Source of the DNA: Dehalococcoidia bacterium
GTDB taxonomy: Bacteria > Chloroflexota > Dehalococcoidia > SpSt-223
DNA: 64,000 nucleotides
Assembly: GCA_025054935.1 (NCBI GenBank)
Contig: JANWZD010000003.1
Span: 186,001 to 250,000, forward strand
Reading direction: 5' to 3'
Shown: one piece after another, positions 30,075-38,042 of the stretch
Layout: every line of letters begins with the position of its first letter
How positions within the stretch are numbered: the first letter of the stretch is position 1
Made by a program: the position numbers and the translations under genes
Notes under the pieces: model-generated
The model's database searches: none
Told to the model about the DNA's origin: nothing
Seen by the model: only the letters and a program-made list of their open reading frames with translations

Positions 30075-30820
30075 GCGCGGACGGTGAAGCTGGTTGTGCC
30101 CGGCGCCCAGTAGACGAGGATGGAGAAGCTCGCCGATTGCCCGGGCGCGAGGACCGCTGCGGCCCCGCTGACCCCCGTGTTGACCAACGCGCCCGACTGG
30201 TTGTAGAGCGCGACCGACACCCGGACGTTGCGGATCGGCACGGCGCTCGCATTCACGACCGTGCCCTCGACGAGGTAGTTGTCGGTGCGCACCCTGACCC
30301 GCTCGACGTAGTAACAATCCTCCGTTTCGGGGTCGCAGTCCTCCCGCACGAAGATGCGGTCTTCCCCGATCTCCTCGAAAGCGCCGCGCCGGTCGACGAT
30401 GCGGGCGCTGCCGATCGGTTGGTCGGAGACGCTCGGCGTTCCTTTGGGCTCAAGCGCTGCCAGCCGGATGTAGGGAGGAGGATCGACAACAGTGACGCGG
30501 AACGTCGAGACTTCTCCCGGCCGAAGATAGGACGCATCGAGCGGCGCTTCTGCGGTGAGCGCGAGCACGCCCGCAGGGTCGACGAAGCGCGCAACCACCG
30601 AGGGCTGCAGCAGCACGCTCGAGCTGGTATTGGCGATCTCGCCGACCACCCACAGGACCTGATCGCCGTAGGTGTAGACATGCCAACTGACGACGCGCGC
30701 GCCGGCGACCTCTTCGGCAACAGCCGCTGGCCGAGCAGGCGCGAGCGGGGCCGCATTCGCGGGAAGGGCGAAGCTCAGAGCAGCGGCGAGGGTGGCGATT
30801 CGATGAACGGTTCGCATCAT
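30059..30820 (-). CDS. Secreted protein with two FxLYD-like domains
   Basis: 253 aa. MMRTVHRIATLAAALSFALP followed by ANAAPLA is a cleavable signal peptide. The mature part looks like two immunoglobulin-like repeats of the FxLYD type: one (about 45-135) with VLWVVGEIANTSSSVLLQPS, and one (about 170-253) with NYLVEGTVVNASAVPIRNVR and SGALVNTG. A short region with two Cys (EDCDPETEDCYYVE) joins them and could form a disulfide. Function is unknown; such domains are found on exported proteins that bind surface material. A GGAGGG site lies upstream of the double ATG at 30820. It follows cinA after 90 bases. Confidence 0.68.
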   Translation of the reverse strand: MMRTVHRIATLAAALSFALPANAAPLAPARPAAVAEEVAGARVVSWHVYTYGDQVLWVVGEIANTSSSVLLQPSVVARFVDPAGVLALTAEAPLDASYLRPGEVSTFRVTVVDPPPYIRLAALEPKGTPSVSDQPIGSARIVDRRGAFEEIGEDRIFVREDCDPETEDCYYVERVRVRTDNYLVEGTVVNASAVPIRNVRVSVALYNQSGALVNTGVSGAAAVLAPGQSASFSILVYWAPGTTSFTVRAYSDD

Positions 30821-30910
30821 CTGGCAGTCCCTCCGGCGCTGGAGTAGGGCAGCGGCGACGCTCCCACTAAGTGTACTGAGCAGCAAGGAGCAAAGTTTCT
30901 GATTTTGGCG

Positions 30911-32122
30911 TCAGAGCGGCCGATGAGTGAGGGAGCGCCAGATCAGGTTGAGCGCAGCGTAGGTCGCCCAGCGGCGCACTTCGGCGGGAGAAGAGACGCG
31001 GACGATCGATTGGCTCTCGCGGCGCTCGTGGTCGATGGCGATGGCGATCGTCCCGGGCTCGGCGGTGCCGATCGGGGTCGGCCCGGCAACCCCGCTCACG
31101 CCGATGCCGACCTCGGCGCCGAACCGTTCGCGGGCAAGCGCGGCAAGCGCCCGCGCTTCTGCCTCGCTGCCGGGCTGGCCGAGCGGAGAGCCCCAAGCCG
31201 TGCTGGTCGGCGCGGCGGCGACGAGCGCGCCGGCGAGCGCCTCGGCGAGCGCCGGTGTCTCGGCGAGGGTGGCGCTCAGCTCGCCGGCGGTCAGCGCATC
31301 GACGATCGCGAACCGTCGCTCTCCGAGGGCGCGCGCGATCACGCCGCCGATCGTCTCATCGTCGACCCCGTAAATATCCGGCTCAAGCCGCGCCCGCACT
31401 TCCCGCTCGAGGGGGGCGAGCAGCGCCTCGGCTTCGGCGGCGCTGCCCGCTTTTGCTGAAAGCCGAAGGTGAATCCCGTCTGCCTTGGCGTAGGTAGCGA
31501 TGGTGGGGTTGGCCGACGTGAGGAGATCGCGCACCGCTTCTTCGACCGCCGACTCGCCCTTGCCCAAGATCTTGACGGTGCGGGTGAGGATGATGCCCCC
31601 GGCGCCGCGCGCGCGCAGCCGCGGCACAACTTCGTGCTCCCACATGCGCGTCATTTCGCGCGGCACGCCCGGCATCGCGACAGCGATTGCGCCGTTCGGC
31701 AGGTCGACCCACCAGCCTGGTGCAGTGCCAAGGGGGTTGGGCAGCGGCGTTGCCGAACGGATCAGGGAGGCTTGGCGCAGGTTCCGCGGCGGCATCGGCA
31801 GCTGGCGCCGCTCCCAGAACGCGCGCTGGGCAGCTTCGAGCGCGGGGTCGAGATACAGCTCCTCGCCGAGCGCCTGCGCGATCGCCTCGCGGGTCACGTC
31901 GTCCTCGGTTGGGCCAAGCCCCCCGGTGAAGATTGTCACGTCTGACCGCGCGAAGGCGCGCGCCGCTCCTTCCGCGAGCCGGTCGAGGTTGTCGCCGTAG
32001 GTAGAGATGTAGAACAGGTCGATCCCGAGGGCGGCGAGCTGCTGGGCGAGATAGACAGCGTTCGTATCGACGAGCAGACCGAGCAGCAGCTCGGTGCCGA
32101 CCGAGATGATTTCTGCGCGCAT
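30911..32122 (-). CDS. cinA: CinA family protein, nicotinamide-nucleotide amidohydrolase / pyrophosphatase
   Basis: 403 aa, normal for the two-domain CinA. The N-terminal molybdopterin-binding-like (COG1058) domain begins MRAEIISVGTELLLGLLVDT and contains FTGGLGPTEDDVTREAIA. The C-terminal domain (about 250-400) is the PncC-like NMN amidohydrolase, with TAGELSATLAETP and GVSGVAGPTP. CinA proteins recycle damaged pyridine nucleotides and deamidate NMN; the link to competence is only historical. It is the last gene but one of the metK-led leftward group. Confidence 0.92.
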   Translation of the reverse strand: MRAEIISVGTELLLGLLVDTNAVYLAQQLAALGIDLFYISTYGDNLDRLAEGAARAFARSDVTIFTGGLGPTEDDVTREAIAQALGEELYLDPALEAAQRAFWERRQLPMPPRNLRQASLIRSATPLPNPLGTAPGWWVDLPNGAIAVAMPGVPREMTRMWEHEVVPRLRARGAGGIILTRTVKILGKGESAVEEAVRDLLTSANPTIATYAKADGIHLRLSAKAGSAAEAEALLAPLEREVRARLEPDIYGVDDETIGGVIARALGERRFAIVDALTAGELSATLAETPALAEALAGALVAAAPTSTAWGSPLGQPGSEAEARALAALARERFGAEVGIGVSGVAGPTPIGTAEPGTIAIAIDHERRESQSIVRVSSPAEVRRWATYAALNLIWRSLTHRPL

Positions 32123-32168
32123 GGAGGCTCCCTCGCTCAGGATCAGAGTGCAGAGCGGCAGTCGTCGG

Positions 32169-33230
32169 CTAGCCGCTGGGCGAGGCGGCGAGCAGCGCCT
32201 TCAGGCGGTCGATCGGGTCGATGCGTGTCGGGTCGACGCCGCGCAAGCCGGCCAGATAGTAGCTGACCCAGTCGCCAAGATGAATGAGGGTCAGCTGGTC
32301 GGCGAGGAGCGAGCGGCCTTCAGCAGTGATGACGCGCTGGCGGACCCCGGCCTGCTCGAGGAGCGCCGCCGTCGCCCGCTCGCGCATCCGGATCCGCTCG
32401 GAAAGGAGGGGCGAGGAGAGGAAGACGACCTCAACAAGCCGGGCAACTTGGGCGGGCTGCGCGATCCCCACAATAACGTTGTGGTTCATCTCGGGCAGCA
32501 GTTCGGCAACGGCCCACCCCTCGGCATTCTCGTTGATCTGCCCCTTCCAGCGGAGAGCGACCGGCGCGAGGTGCCCGCCGGCGATGAACACCGGCAGCCG
32601 CTCGTGCAGTGCCCGCGCCAGCAGCTTGGCGGAGTTGGCTGCCTCTGGCGTCTCAAGCGCCCAGCGGTCACGCGCTGCCTGCACTGCGCGCGCCGCCTCG
32701 ACCAGTTCGGCGGACCGATCGTCGACAATGCCGAGCCGGGCCAGCACGCGGAGGAGCGGCAGAAAGAGATGCGCGATTGCTGCGCGCGGCTTTGCCGGAT
32801 AGGTGACCGGGATGGCTGTTCCGCCCGCCGCGGTGACGAGATCGGCAAGGGGACCGCCAGTAGTCAGCGCGAGCGGCGTCGCCCCGGCACGGATCGCGGC
32901 GGCCATCGCGCTCAGCGTCTCTTCGGTTGTGCCGGAATAGCTGGCGCCGATAGCAAGCGTCCCCGGGCCGACCCAGCGCGGGGGGGCGTAATCGCGAATA
33001 ACCAAAATCGGCACCCGCGCATCGCGCTCCGTCAGTGACCGAACGAGGTCCCCGCCGATCGCCGAGCCGCCCATCCCGAAGATGACCACGTTCGTCAGCG
33101 TGGGGATCGCGGGGAGCGGCGCTTGCCCCGCCGCTTCCCACGCCACGAGGCATTGCTCCGGGAATTCCCGGATCCGTCCTTCCATGTTGCTCGGGTCGTT
33201 GGCGCGCAGCCGTTCCGGATGGTCGAGCAT
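32169..33230 (-). CDS. Bifunctional phosphoglucose/phosphomannose isomerase (SIS family)
   Basis: 353 aa. The N-terminal SIS domain has NVVIFGMGGSAIGGDLVRSL (about 48-67), the signature of PGI/PMI proteins, and GASYSGTTEETLSAM. The C-terminal PGI/PMI-type SIS domain has ENAEGWAVAELLPEMNHN with the conserved E-x-NHN pattern. It interconverts glucose 6-phosphate, fructose 6-phosphate and mannose 6-phosphate. In this operon it is well placed to supply mannose 6-phosphate to the adjacent nucleotidyltransferase. A phosphomannomutase, needed between the two, is not in the window. The first part, before NMEGRIREFP, may be a few residues too long. Confidence 0.9.
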   Translation of the reverse strand: MLDHPERLRANDPSNMEGRIREFPEQCLVAWEAAGQAPLPAIPTLTNVVIFGMGGSAIGGDLVRSLTERDARVPILVIRDYAPPRWVGPGTLAIGASYSGTTEETLSAMAAAIRAGATPLALTTGGPLADLVTAAGGTAIPVTYPAKPRAAIAHLFLPLLRVLARLGIVDDRSAELVEAARAVQAARDRWALETPEAANSAKLLARALHERLPVFIAGGHLAPVALRWKGQINENAEGWAVAELLPEMNHNVIVGIAQPAQVARLVEVVFLSSPLLSERIRMRERATAALLEQAGVRQRVITAEGRSLLADQLTLIHLGDWVSYYLAGLRGVDPTRIDPIDRLKALLAASPSG

Positions 33231-33281
33231 CGCGACTCCACAGGGAGCGGCTTCCCTCCCGCCGCTCGAGAGAGGGCGATC

Positions 33282-34385
33282 CTAGCCGAAGGTGAGGGTA
33301 TCGCGCTGAATCACGCGGTCGGGCCAGATGCGGATGCCGCAGTCGAGCCGATTGCCCGGCTCGATGACAACATTTGCGCCGATGAGAGCGTTGAAGGCGG
33401 TGCAGTCGACCCGGCTGTCGTTCGCGATGATGCAGTCGCTGACGATGGCGCCGTCGCCAATCCGCACATTCTCCCAGAGGATGGAACTGGTCACGTTGGC
33501 GTTCGCGCCGACAACACTGCCCGCCCCGATGACGGTCGGGCCGGCGATGACAGCGCCCGGCCCGATCTGGACCCGGTCGCCGAGGACGACCGGGCCGGTG
33601 AAGGTTGCCGATTCATCGATATCGCAGCCGTGGCCGACCCAGAGCCCCTGATCGCGCGGGCGCCCGAGATGGAGGTGGAGCCGTCCTGCCAGCAGGTCGC
33701 GGTGCACTTGGCGGTATTTCTCTGGTGTGCCGATATCGATCCAATAGCAGTCTGAGGGATAGGCGAGCAGCCGCTCGCCGGCCGCGAGAAGGTCGGGGAA
33801 GAGGCCGCGCTCAAACATCCAGTACTGTCCGCTCGGCACCCGCTCAAGCACATGCGGCTCGATGAGATAGGTGCCGGCGTTGATCAGATTGCTCCGCACC
33901 TCCTCCCGGCGCGGCTTTTCGGAAAACTTCGTGATCCAGCGGTTGGCGTCGAACTCGACGACGCCGAACTGCGTCGGGTCGTCGACCGGAGTTAAGGCGA
34001 TCGAGACGGTCGCCTTTGCCTGCCGGTGGGCGGCCAGCATCGCGCCGAGGTCGAGGTCGGTGAGGATATCGCCGTTGAAGACGAAGCAGGTCTCGTCGAG
34101 GTGGCCGGCGGCGAGCTTGACAGCCCCTGCCGTCCCAAGGGGCGAGTCCTCAACCGAGTAGGTGAGGGTGACGCCGAGCTCTTGTCCGTCGCCGAGCCGC
34201 TCCCGGATGCGGTCTGGCAAGTAGCCCATCGCGAGCACGATGTCGGTGATCCCATGGCTGCGGATCCACGCGATCATGCGCTCGAGGAAGGGACGGTTGA
34301 CGATCGGAACCATCGGCTTGGGAAGACGCGAAGTCAGCGGCCGCAGGCGCGAGCCTTCGCCGCCGACAAGGATCACTCCTTTCAC
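33282..34385 (-). CDS. Sugar-1-phosphate nucleotidyltransferase, probably mannose-1-phosphate guanylyltransferase
   Basis: 367 aa. The nucleotidyltransferase domain begins VKGVILVGGEGSRLRPLTSR with the GGxGxRL(x)PLT signature and KPM at 23-25. The C-terminal part (about 240-355) is a left-handed beta-helix of hexapeptides such as IGPGAVIAGPTVIGAGSVVG. Specificity is inferred: the SIS isomerase and a GDP-mannose-type reductase next to it favour GTP and mannose 1-phosphate, but glucose 1-phosphate with dTTP or UTP is possible. GTG at 34385 overlaps the upstream gene's stop (GTGA), so translation is coupled. The longer frame to 34418 has no family residues. Confidence 0.88.
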   Translation of the reverse strand: MKGVILVGGEGSRLRPLTSRLPKPMVPIVNRPFLERMIAWIRSHGITDIVLAMGYLPDRIRERLGDGQELGVTLTYSVEDSPLGTAGAVKLAAGHLDETCFVFNGDILTDLDLGAMLAAHRQAKATVSIALTPVDDPTQFGVVEFDANRWITKFSEKPRREEVRSNLINAGTYLIEPHVLERVPSGQYWMFERGLFPDLLAAGERLLAYPSDCYWIDIGTPEKYRQVHRDLLAGRLHLHLGRPRDQGLWVGHGCDIDESATFTGPVVLGDRVQIGPGAVIAGPTVIGAGSVVGANANVTSSILWENVRIGDGAIVSDCIIANDSRVDCTAFNALIGANVVIEPGNRLDCGIRIWPDRVIQRDTLTFG

Positions 34386-35338
34386 GGCCGTACCTTCATG
34401 CCAAACTGGGATCGCCAATAGGCGAGCGTATCGCGAAGGGTCGTACGGAGATCGATCTCAGGGCGCCAGCCGATCTCGCGTTCGATCTTGCGCGTGTCGC
34501 AGAGGACGACCGGCGTATCGGCCGGCCGAAGGCGCTCGGGGTCGACTTCGACCTGAATGGGGCGTGCGGCCATGCTGAGCAGCATCTCAAGCAGGTCGCC
34601 GATGCGGTAGGCTTGGCCGCGGCCGATGTTGTAGGCGTCGCCCGGCCTTCCCCGAGTGACGAGCAGCCGATAGCCGCGAACAATATCGCGGACGTCGGTG
34701 ATGTCGCGGGCGGAGTCGAGGTTGCCGACCCGCAGGATCGGCTCTTGTTCCCCCGCCTCAATCGCGGCGATCTGGCGAGCGAAGCTCGCGATGGCAAAGT
34801 CTGGCCGCTGCCCCGGGCCGACATGCATGAACGGCCGAACGCGGATTGTCCGCAAGCGCCGGCTGACGGCGTACTGGTAGGCAAGGTAGTCTTGCGCCAC
34901 CTTGCTCGTCGCGTAGGGATTGGCTGGGCGAAACGGGGCGCTCTCTCCGAGCGGCTGTTCCTCAGGGCGCGCTGCGCCGAACATCTCGTTCGACCCGACC
35001 ACCAGCACCACCGGATCGATGCCCGCTGCCAGCACCGCTTCGAACAGGACGATGGTCGTCTCGACATTCGCCTCGAACGTTCCCACGGGGTCGGTCCACG
35101 AGAGCGCGACCGACGCTTGGCCGGCGAGGTGATAGATGCAGTCAGGCTGCACCTCGCGGATAAGGGCTCGCACGGTCGCCGCGTCAAGCAGCTCGGCGGG
35201 CCGCCAGTCGATGCTGTCGTGCGTGGCGGGGGGAAGGCCGGGCTTGTAGACGCCGCAAATCTCATCCCCTTCGGCCAGAAGGTGACGGACGAGATGGCGG
35301 CCGACAAACCCGGCGGCGCCGGTGACCAGCGCTTTCAG
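34382..35338 (-). CDS. NAD(P)-dependent GDP-sugar epimerase/dehydratase (GMD/RMD-like), CTG start
   Basis: 318 aa if it starts at CTG 35338, reading KALVTGAAGFVGRHLVRHL with an intact Rossmann glycine motif. The catalytic pair is YATSK, and GSNEMFGAARPEEQP is the GDP-mannose 4,6-dehydratase / GDP-6-deoxy-mannose reductase-like substrate segment. The ARDITDVRDIVRGY segment is also typical. The first standard start codon, GTG at 35173, would delete the NAD-binding motif, so it cannot be the true start. No ATG, GTG or TTG exists between the motif and the in-frame stop at 35354-35356 (which is also the metK stop). At 318 aa it fits reductase (RMD) better than dehydratase. Confidence 0.82.
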   Translation of the reverse strand: MKALVTGAAGFVGRHLVRHLLAEGDEICGVYKPGLPPATHDSIDWRPAELLDAATVRALIREVQPDCIYHLAGQASVALSWTDPVGTFEANVETTIVLFEAVLAAGIDPVVLVVGSNEMFGAARPEEQPLGESAPFRPANPYATSKVAQDYLAYQYAVSRRLRTIRVRPFMHVGPGQRPDFAIASFARQIAAIEAGEQEPILRVGNLDSARDITDVRDIVRGYRLLVTRGRPGDAYNIGRGQAYRIGDLLEMLLSMAARPIQVEVDPERLRPADTPVVLCDTRKIEREIGWRPEIDLRTTLRDTLAYWRSQFGMKVRP

Positions 35339-35353
35339 GGCGACCCCAGTAGG

Positions 35354-36589
35354 CTACCCGACGGTAGCGACGCCCGCTTCTGCGCGAAGCAGCGCTGCCT
35401 TGTCGGTGCTTTCCCACGGTGCATCGATGTCGTCGCGGCCAAAGTGCCCGTAGGCTGCGGTCTTCCGGTAAATCGGGCGGCGCAGCTTCAGGTCGCGAAT
35501 GATCGCCCCCGGCCGCAGGTCGAAGTGCTTCTTGACGAGGTCGACAATCACCTCATCCGGAACGTGCCCCGTGCCGAATGTCTCGACGAAGATCGAAACG
35601 GGGCGCGCGACCCCAATCGCGTAGGCAAGCTGAATTTCGCAGCGGTCGGCCAAGCCGGCGGCGACGATGTTCTTGGCGACCCAACGTGCGGCATAGGCAG
35701 CCGACCGGTCGACCTTGGTTGGGTCTTTGCCGGAGAAGGCGCCGCCGCCGTGCCGCGCCATCCCGCCATAGGTGTCGACCATGATCTTGCGGCCGGTCAG
35801 ACCGGCATCGCCCATCGGGCCGCCGATAGCGAACTTCCCCGTGGCGTTGATGAAATATTTCGTGCTCTCGTCGAGGAAGTCGGCGGGGATGCACGCGTTG
35901 ATGACGTGCTCCCGGATATCGAGCGTCAGCTGCTCGCGCGAGACGGCCGGATCGTGCTGGGCCGCGATCACAATCGTATCAACGCGAACCGGCCGGCCGT
36001 AGCGGTACTCGACGGTCACTTGCGACTTGCCGTCTGGCCGCAGGTAGGGGAGCTTGCCGGAGCGGCGCACCGCCGCGAGCTGGCGGGTCAGCCGGTGGGC
36101 CAAGGCGATCGGCATCGGCATCAGCTCCGGCGTCTCGTTGCAGGCGAAGCCGACCATCATCCCTTGGTCGCCCGCCCCGAAGCGCTCCGCCTCGTCGACA
36201 ACTTGGCTGCCGCGCACCTCAAGAGCGGTATTGACGCCTTGAGCGATGTCGGGGGACTGCGTGCCGATCGCGACGATGACGCCGCAGGTCGCCGCGTCGA
36301 AGCCGAACGCCGAGTTCGTGTACCCAATCTCGGCGACCGTTTGGCGAACGATCTCTGGGTAGTTCACCACTGCGCGCGAGGTGATCTCGCCGAGGACGAC
36401 AATCAAGCCGGTGGTCGTCGCGGTTTCGCACGCGACTCGCGCCTCCGGGTCCTGAGCGAGGTGCGCGTCCAAGATCGCGTCGGAAATCTGGTCGCACATC
36501 TTGTCGGGGTGCCCCTCGGTCACCGATTCCGAGGTGAAGAACAATTGCGGGGAACGCATGAAGGTGGTGCTACCCATCGGGTCGTTCAC
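35354..36589 (-). CDS. metK: S-adenosylmethionine synthetase
   Basis: 411 aa. Makes SAM from methionine and ATP. It has [20 protein letters not shown] with the ATP-binding His, the hexapeptide GAGDQG in [13 protein letters not shown], and the glycine loop [22 protein letters not shown] at 36589 is preferred: GGAGGGAG lies eight bases upstream, whereas ATG 36577 is too far from it. The frame continues upstream to 36892 without family residues. SAM supplies the two methyltransferases of the window. It heads the epimerase, nucleotidyltransferase, isomerase and cinA group; the epimerase start lies 15 bases after the metK stop. Confidence 0.97.
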   Translation of the reverse strand: MNDPMGSTTFMRSPQLFFTSESVTEGHPDKMCDQISDAILDAHLAQDPEARVACETATTTGLIVVLGEITSRAVVNYPEIVRQTVAEIGYTNSAFGFDAATCGVIVAIGTQSPDIAQGVNTALEVRGSQVVDEAERFGAGDQGMMVGFACNETPELMPMPIALAHRLTRQLAAVRRSGKLPYLRPDGKSQVTVEYRYGRPVRVDTIVIAAQHDPAVSREQLTLDIREHVINACIPADFLDESTKYFINATGKFAIGGPMGDAGLTGRKIMVDTYGGMARHGGGAFSGKDPTKVDRSAAYAARWVAKNIVAAGLADRCEIQLAYAIGVARPVSIFVETFGTGHVPDEVIVDLVKKHFDLRPGAIIRDLKLRRPIYRKTAAYGHFGRDDIDAPWESTDKAALLRAEAGVATVG

Positions 36590-36653
36590 GTGAAGATCTC
36601 CCTCCGATTTCTCCACCCAGGCGAGGCTGCTGGCCTCGGAATCGTTGTTCCGA

Positions 36654-36682
36654 AGCTTAGCGGCTGTTCCCGATCGCGACAA
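36654..36682 (-). promoter_or_regulatory. Possible metK promoter
   Basis: On the minus strand TTGTCG (36677-36682, 4 of 6) and TAAGCT (36654-36659, 3 of 6) are 17 bases apart, about 60 bases before the GTG. The boxes are weak; the spacing and position are the main support. Two small hairpins lie in the leader after it, at 36623-36637 and 36638-36653. Confidence 0.3.
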
Positions 36683-36773
36683 GGCGACACGATCGCCGCA
36701 CGGCGCACGCGATCGAAGCGCCTCCGCTCTCACGTTGCGGTCCGCCGCCATCCCGCGGCGCGCGACAGGGAGC

Positions 36774-36809
36774 GGCCGCAGCGCGGAGCAGCCCTGCCGC
36801 GCTGCGGCC
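36774..36809 (-). terminator. Perfect 13-bp hairpin between the hydrolase gene and metK
   Basis: GGCCGCAGCGCGG (36797-36809 read on the minus strand) and CCGCGCTGCGGCC (36774-36786) pair perfectly around a ten-base loop. It lies about 40 bases after the end of the dienelactone hydrolase gene and 185 bases before metK. There is no T tract, so it is not a textbook intrinsic terminator; it may be a GC-only terminator or an RNA stability element. Confidence 0.4.
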
Positions 36810-36846
36810 TCGAGACGGCTCCTGCTTTCTGCGCGGCCGCTCTCGA

Positions 36847-37611
36847 TCAGGCGCGGGAATGCTCGCGGATGAAGGCGAGGCAGCGCTGCCACGCATCCGC
36901 GGACGCCTCGGCATACTGCTCGTACGCCCGGTCGAAGAAGCTGTGCGGCGCGCCCGGATAGACGACGACCTCGTGCTTCAGCCCGGCCTCTTGGAAGGCC
37001 TGCCGCAGCTCATCGACCGCCTCCGGCGGAATCCCGGGGTCGGCGCCGCCCATCAGCGCAAGCACGGGGCAGGTCATCTCTTTCGCGCGCGCCGCCGGAC
37101 CGGGCGCGCCGTCGCGGGTCGGGCCGGGCCGTCCGTAGAAGCCAATCGCGCCGGCGAGGCCGTGGCCATTCGCCGCCTGCAGCCACGAGTGGGCGCCGCC
37201 GAAGCAGAACCCCACCGTGAAGATGCTTCGGCACGACCCTCCCTCGGGCGACCGGAGATACTCGACCGCCGCGCGGGTGTCGGCAGCGACCCCGGCGGCG
37301 GTGGTCTGCGCGACATGATCCAGAAAAGGGAAATCGGCGTCGCGTTCGCCTACCCCGGCCGTTCGGCCGAAGTAGTCGATGGCGACCGCGTTGATCCCCT
37401 CTTCGGCGAAGCGGACGGCAAGCTCCTCGTAGAACTTGAAGAGACCGCGAACGTCGGGGAGGATAACAACCCCGGCCCCGCTCGGGGCGGCCGACATGGC
37501 GGCGAAGGCGGCGAACCGATTCCCGTCGCTCGCTGTCAGCGTGATCAGCTTCGTCTCAACCTTCGCGCCGTTGGATCGGATCGGCGGCTCGGCATCCGGA
37601 GGAACGCACAT
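36847..37611 (-). CDS. Dienelactone hydrolase family protein
   Basis: 254 aa alpha/beta hydrolase. The nucleophile is Cys in VGFCFGGAH, as in dienelactone hydrolases, with Asp in [10 protein letters not shown] and His in GAPHSFFDR completing the triad. The N-terminal core [25 protein letters not shown] and the [10 protein letters not shown] segment also fit. The natural substrate is not clear; many paralogues hydrolyse small lactones or esters. A GAGGTG site precedes the ATG, and TATGAT is about 60 bases upstream. The gene stands alone between two unrelated genes. Confidence 0.88.
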   Translation of the reverse strand: MCVPPDAEPPIRSNGAKVETKLITLTASDGNRFAAFAAMSAAPSGAGVVILPDVRGLFKFYEELAVRFAEEGINAVAIDYFGRTAGVGERDADFPFLDHVAQTTAAGVAADTRAAVEYLRSPEGGSCRSIFTVGFCFGGAHSWLQAANGHGLAGAIGFYGRPGPTRDGAPGPAARAKEMTCPVLALMGGADPGIPPEAVDELRQAFQEAGLKHEVVVYPGAPHSFFDRAYEQYAEASADAWQRCLAFIREHSRA

Positions 37612-38042
37612 CGGTCAGCACCTCAATCACGCGCTCCGCTGCGCAGCGGGCATCCGACATCATAGCGCGACAGCAGCTCCTGCCGACGGCGGCACTCGCC
37701 GCGACAGCATCCACACCGTCGGATGGGCGAGGCGGTTGATCGCGCCGGCGGGGCGAGGCTCCCGAACGCGAAGCGGCGCTGCGTCGCCCGCAGCAGAGGG
37801 AGGGTCGAGGCTGGAGCGGCAGGCAGGCGTTCCGCCGGCGTCCCGCGACGCCGGCGCGCGCCAGAAGTGAAGGGGCTGGATGCATCGTGCTGCGGCGCGG
37901 GCGCGCCGAGACCGCGGCAGTTGGGGACGCGCCCGATCTCCCGCAGGGGAGAAAAGAGGGCGCCAAGGCGGCGGGCGGAGGCAGCACCAGAGCGGTTTCT
38001 CCTCTCTGCTCTCGGGAGCGGCGCAGCGCAGGGCGGTGCTGC
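37612..38042. other. Intergenic region with no gene seen
   Basis: 431 bases between the end of the capA gene and the start of the dienelactone hydrolase gene, both leftward. Only Arg/Ala/Gly-rich shadow frames cross it. The part next to the hydrolase holds the -10-like TATGAT (minus strand, near 37660). I see no terminator, RNA gene or repeat. Confidence 0.5.

Noticed and set aside
35173-35173. GTG at 35173 as the epimerase start
   Set aside because: It would remove the Rossmann NAD-binding motif that is intact upstream in the same frame.
36590-36846. SAM riboswitch before metK
   Set aside because: The leader has small hairpins but none of the conserved core of the SAM riboswitch classes that I could recognise.
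34613-36961. 782-aa open frame on the plus strand opposite metK and the epimerase
   Set aside because: It spans two conserved genes on the other strand and shows no domain; it reflects codon bias.
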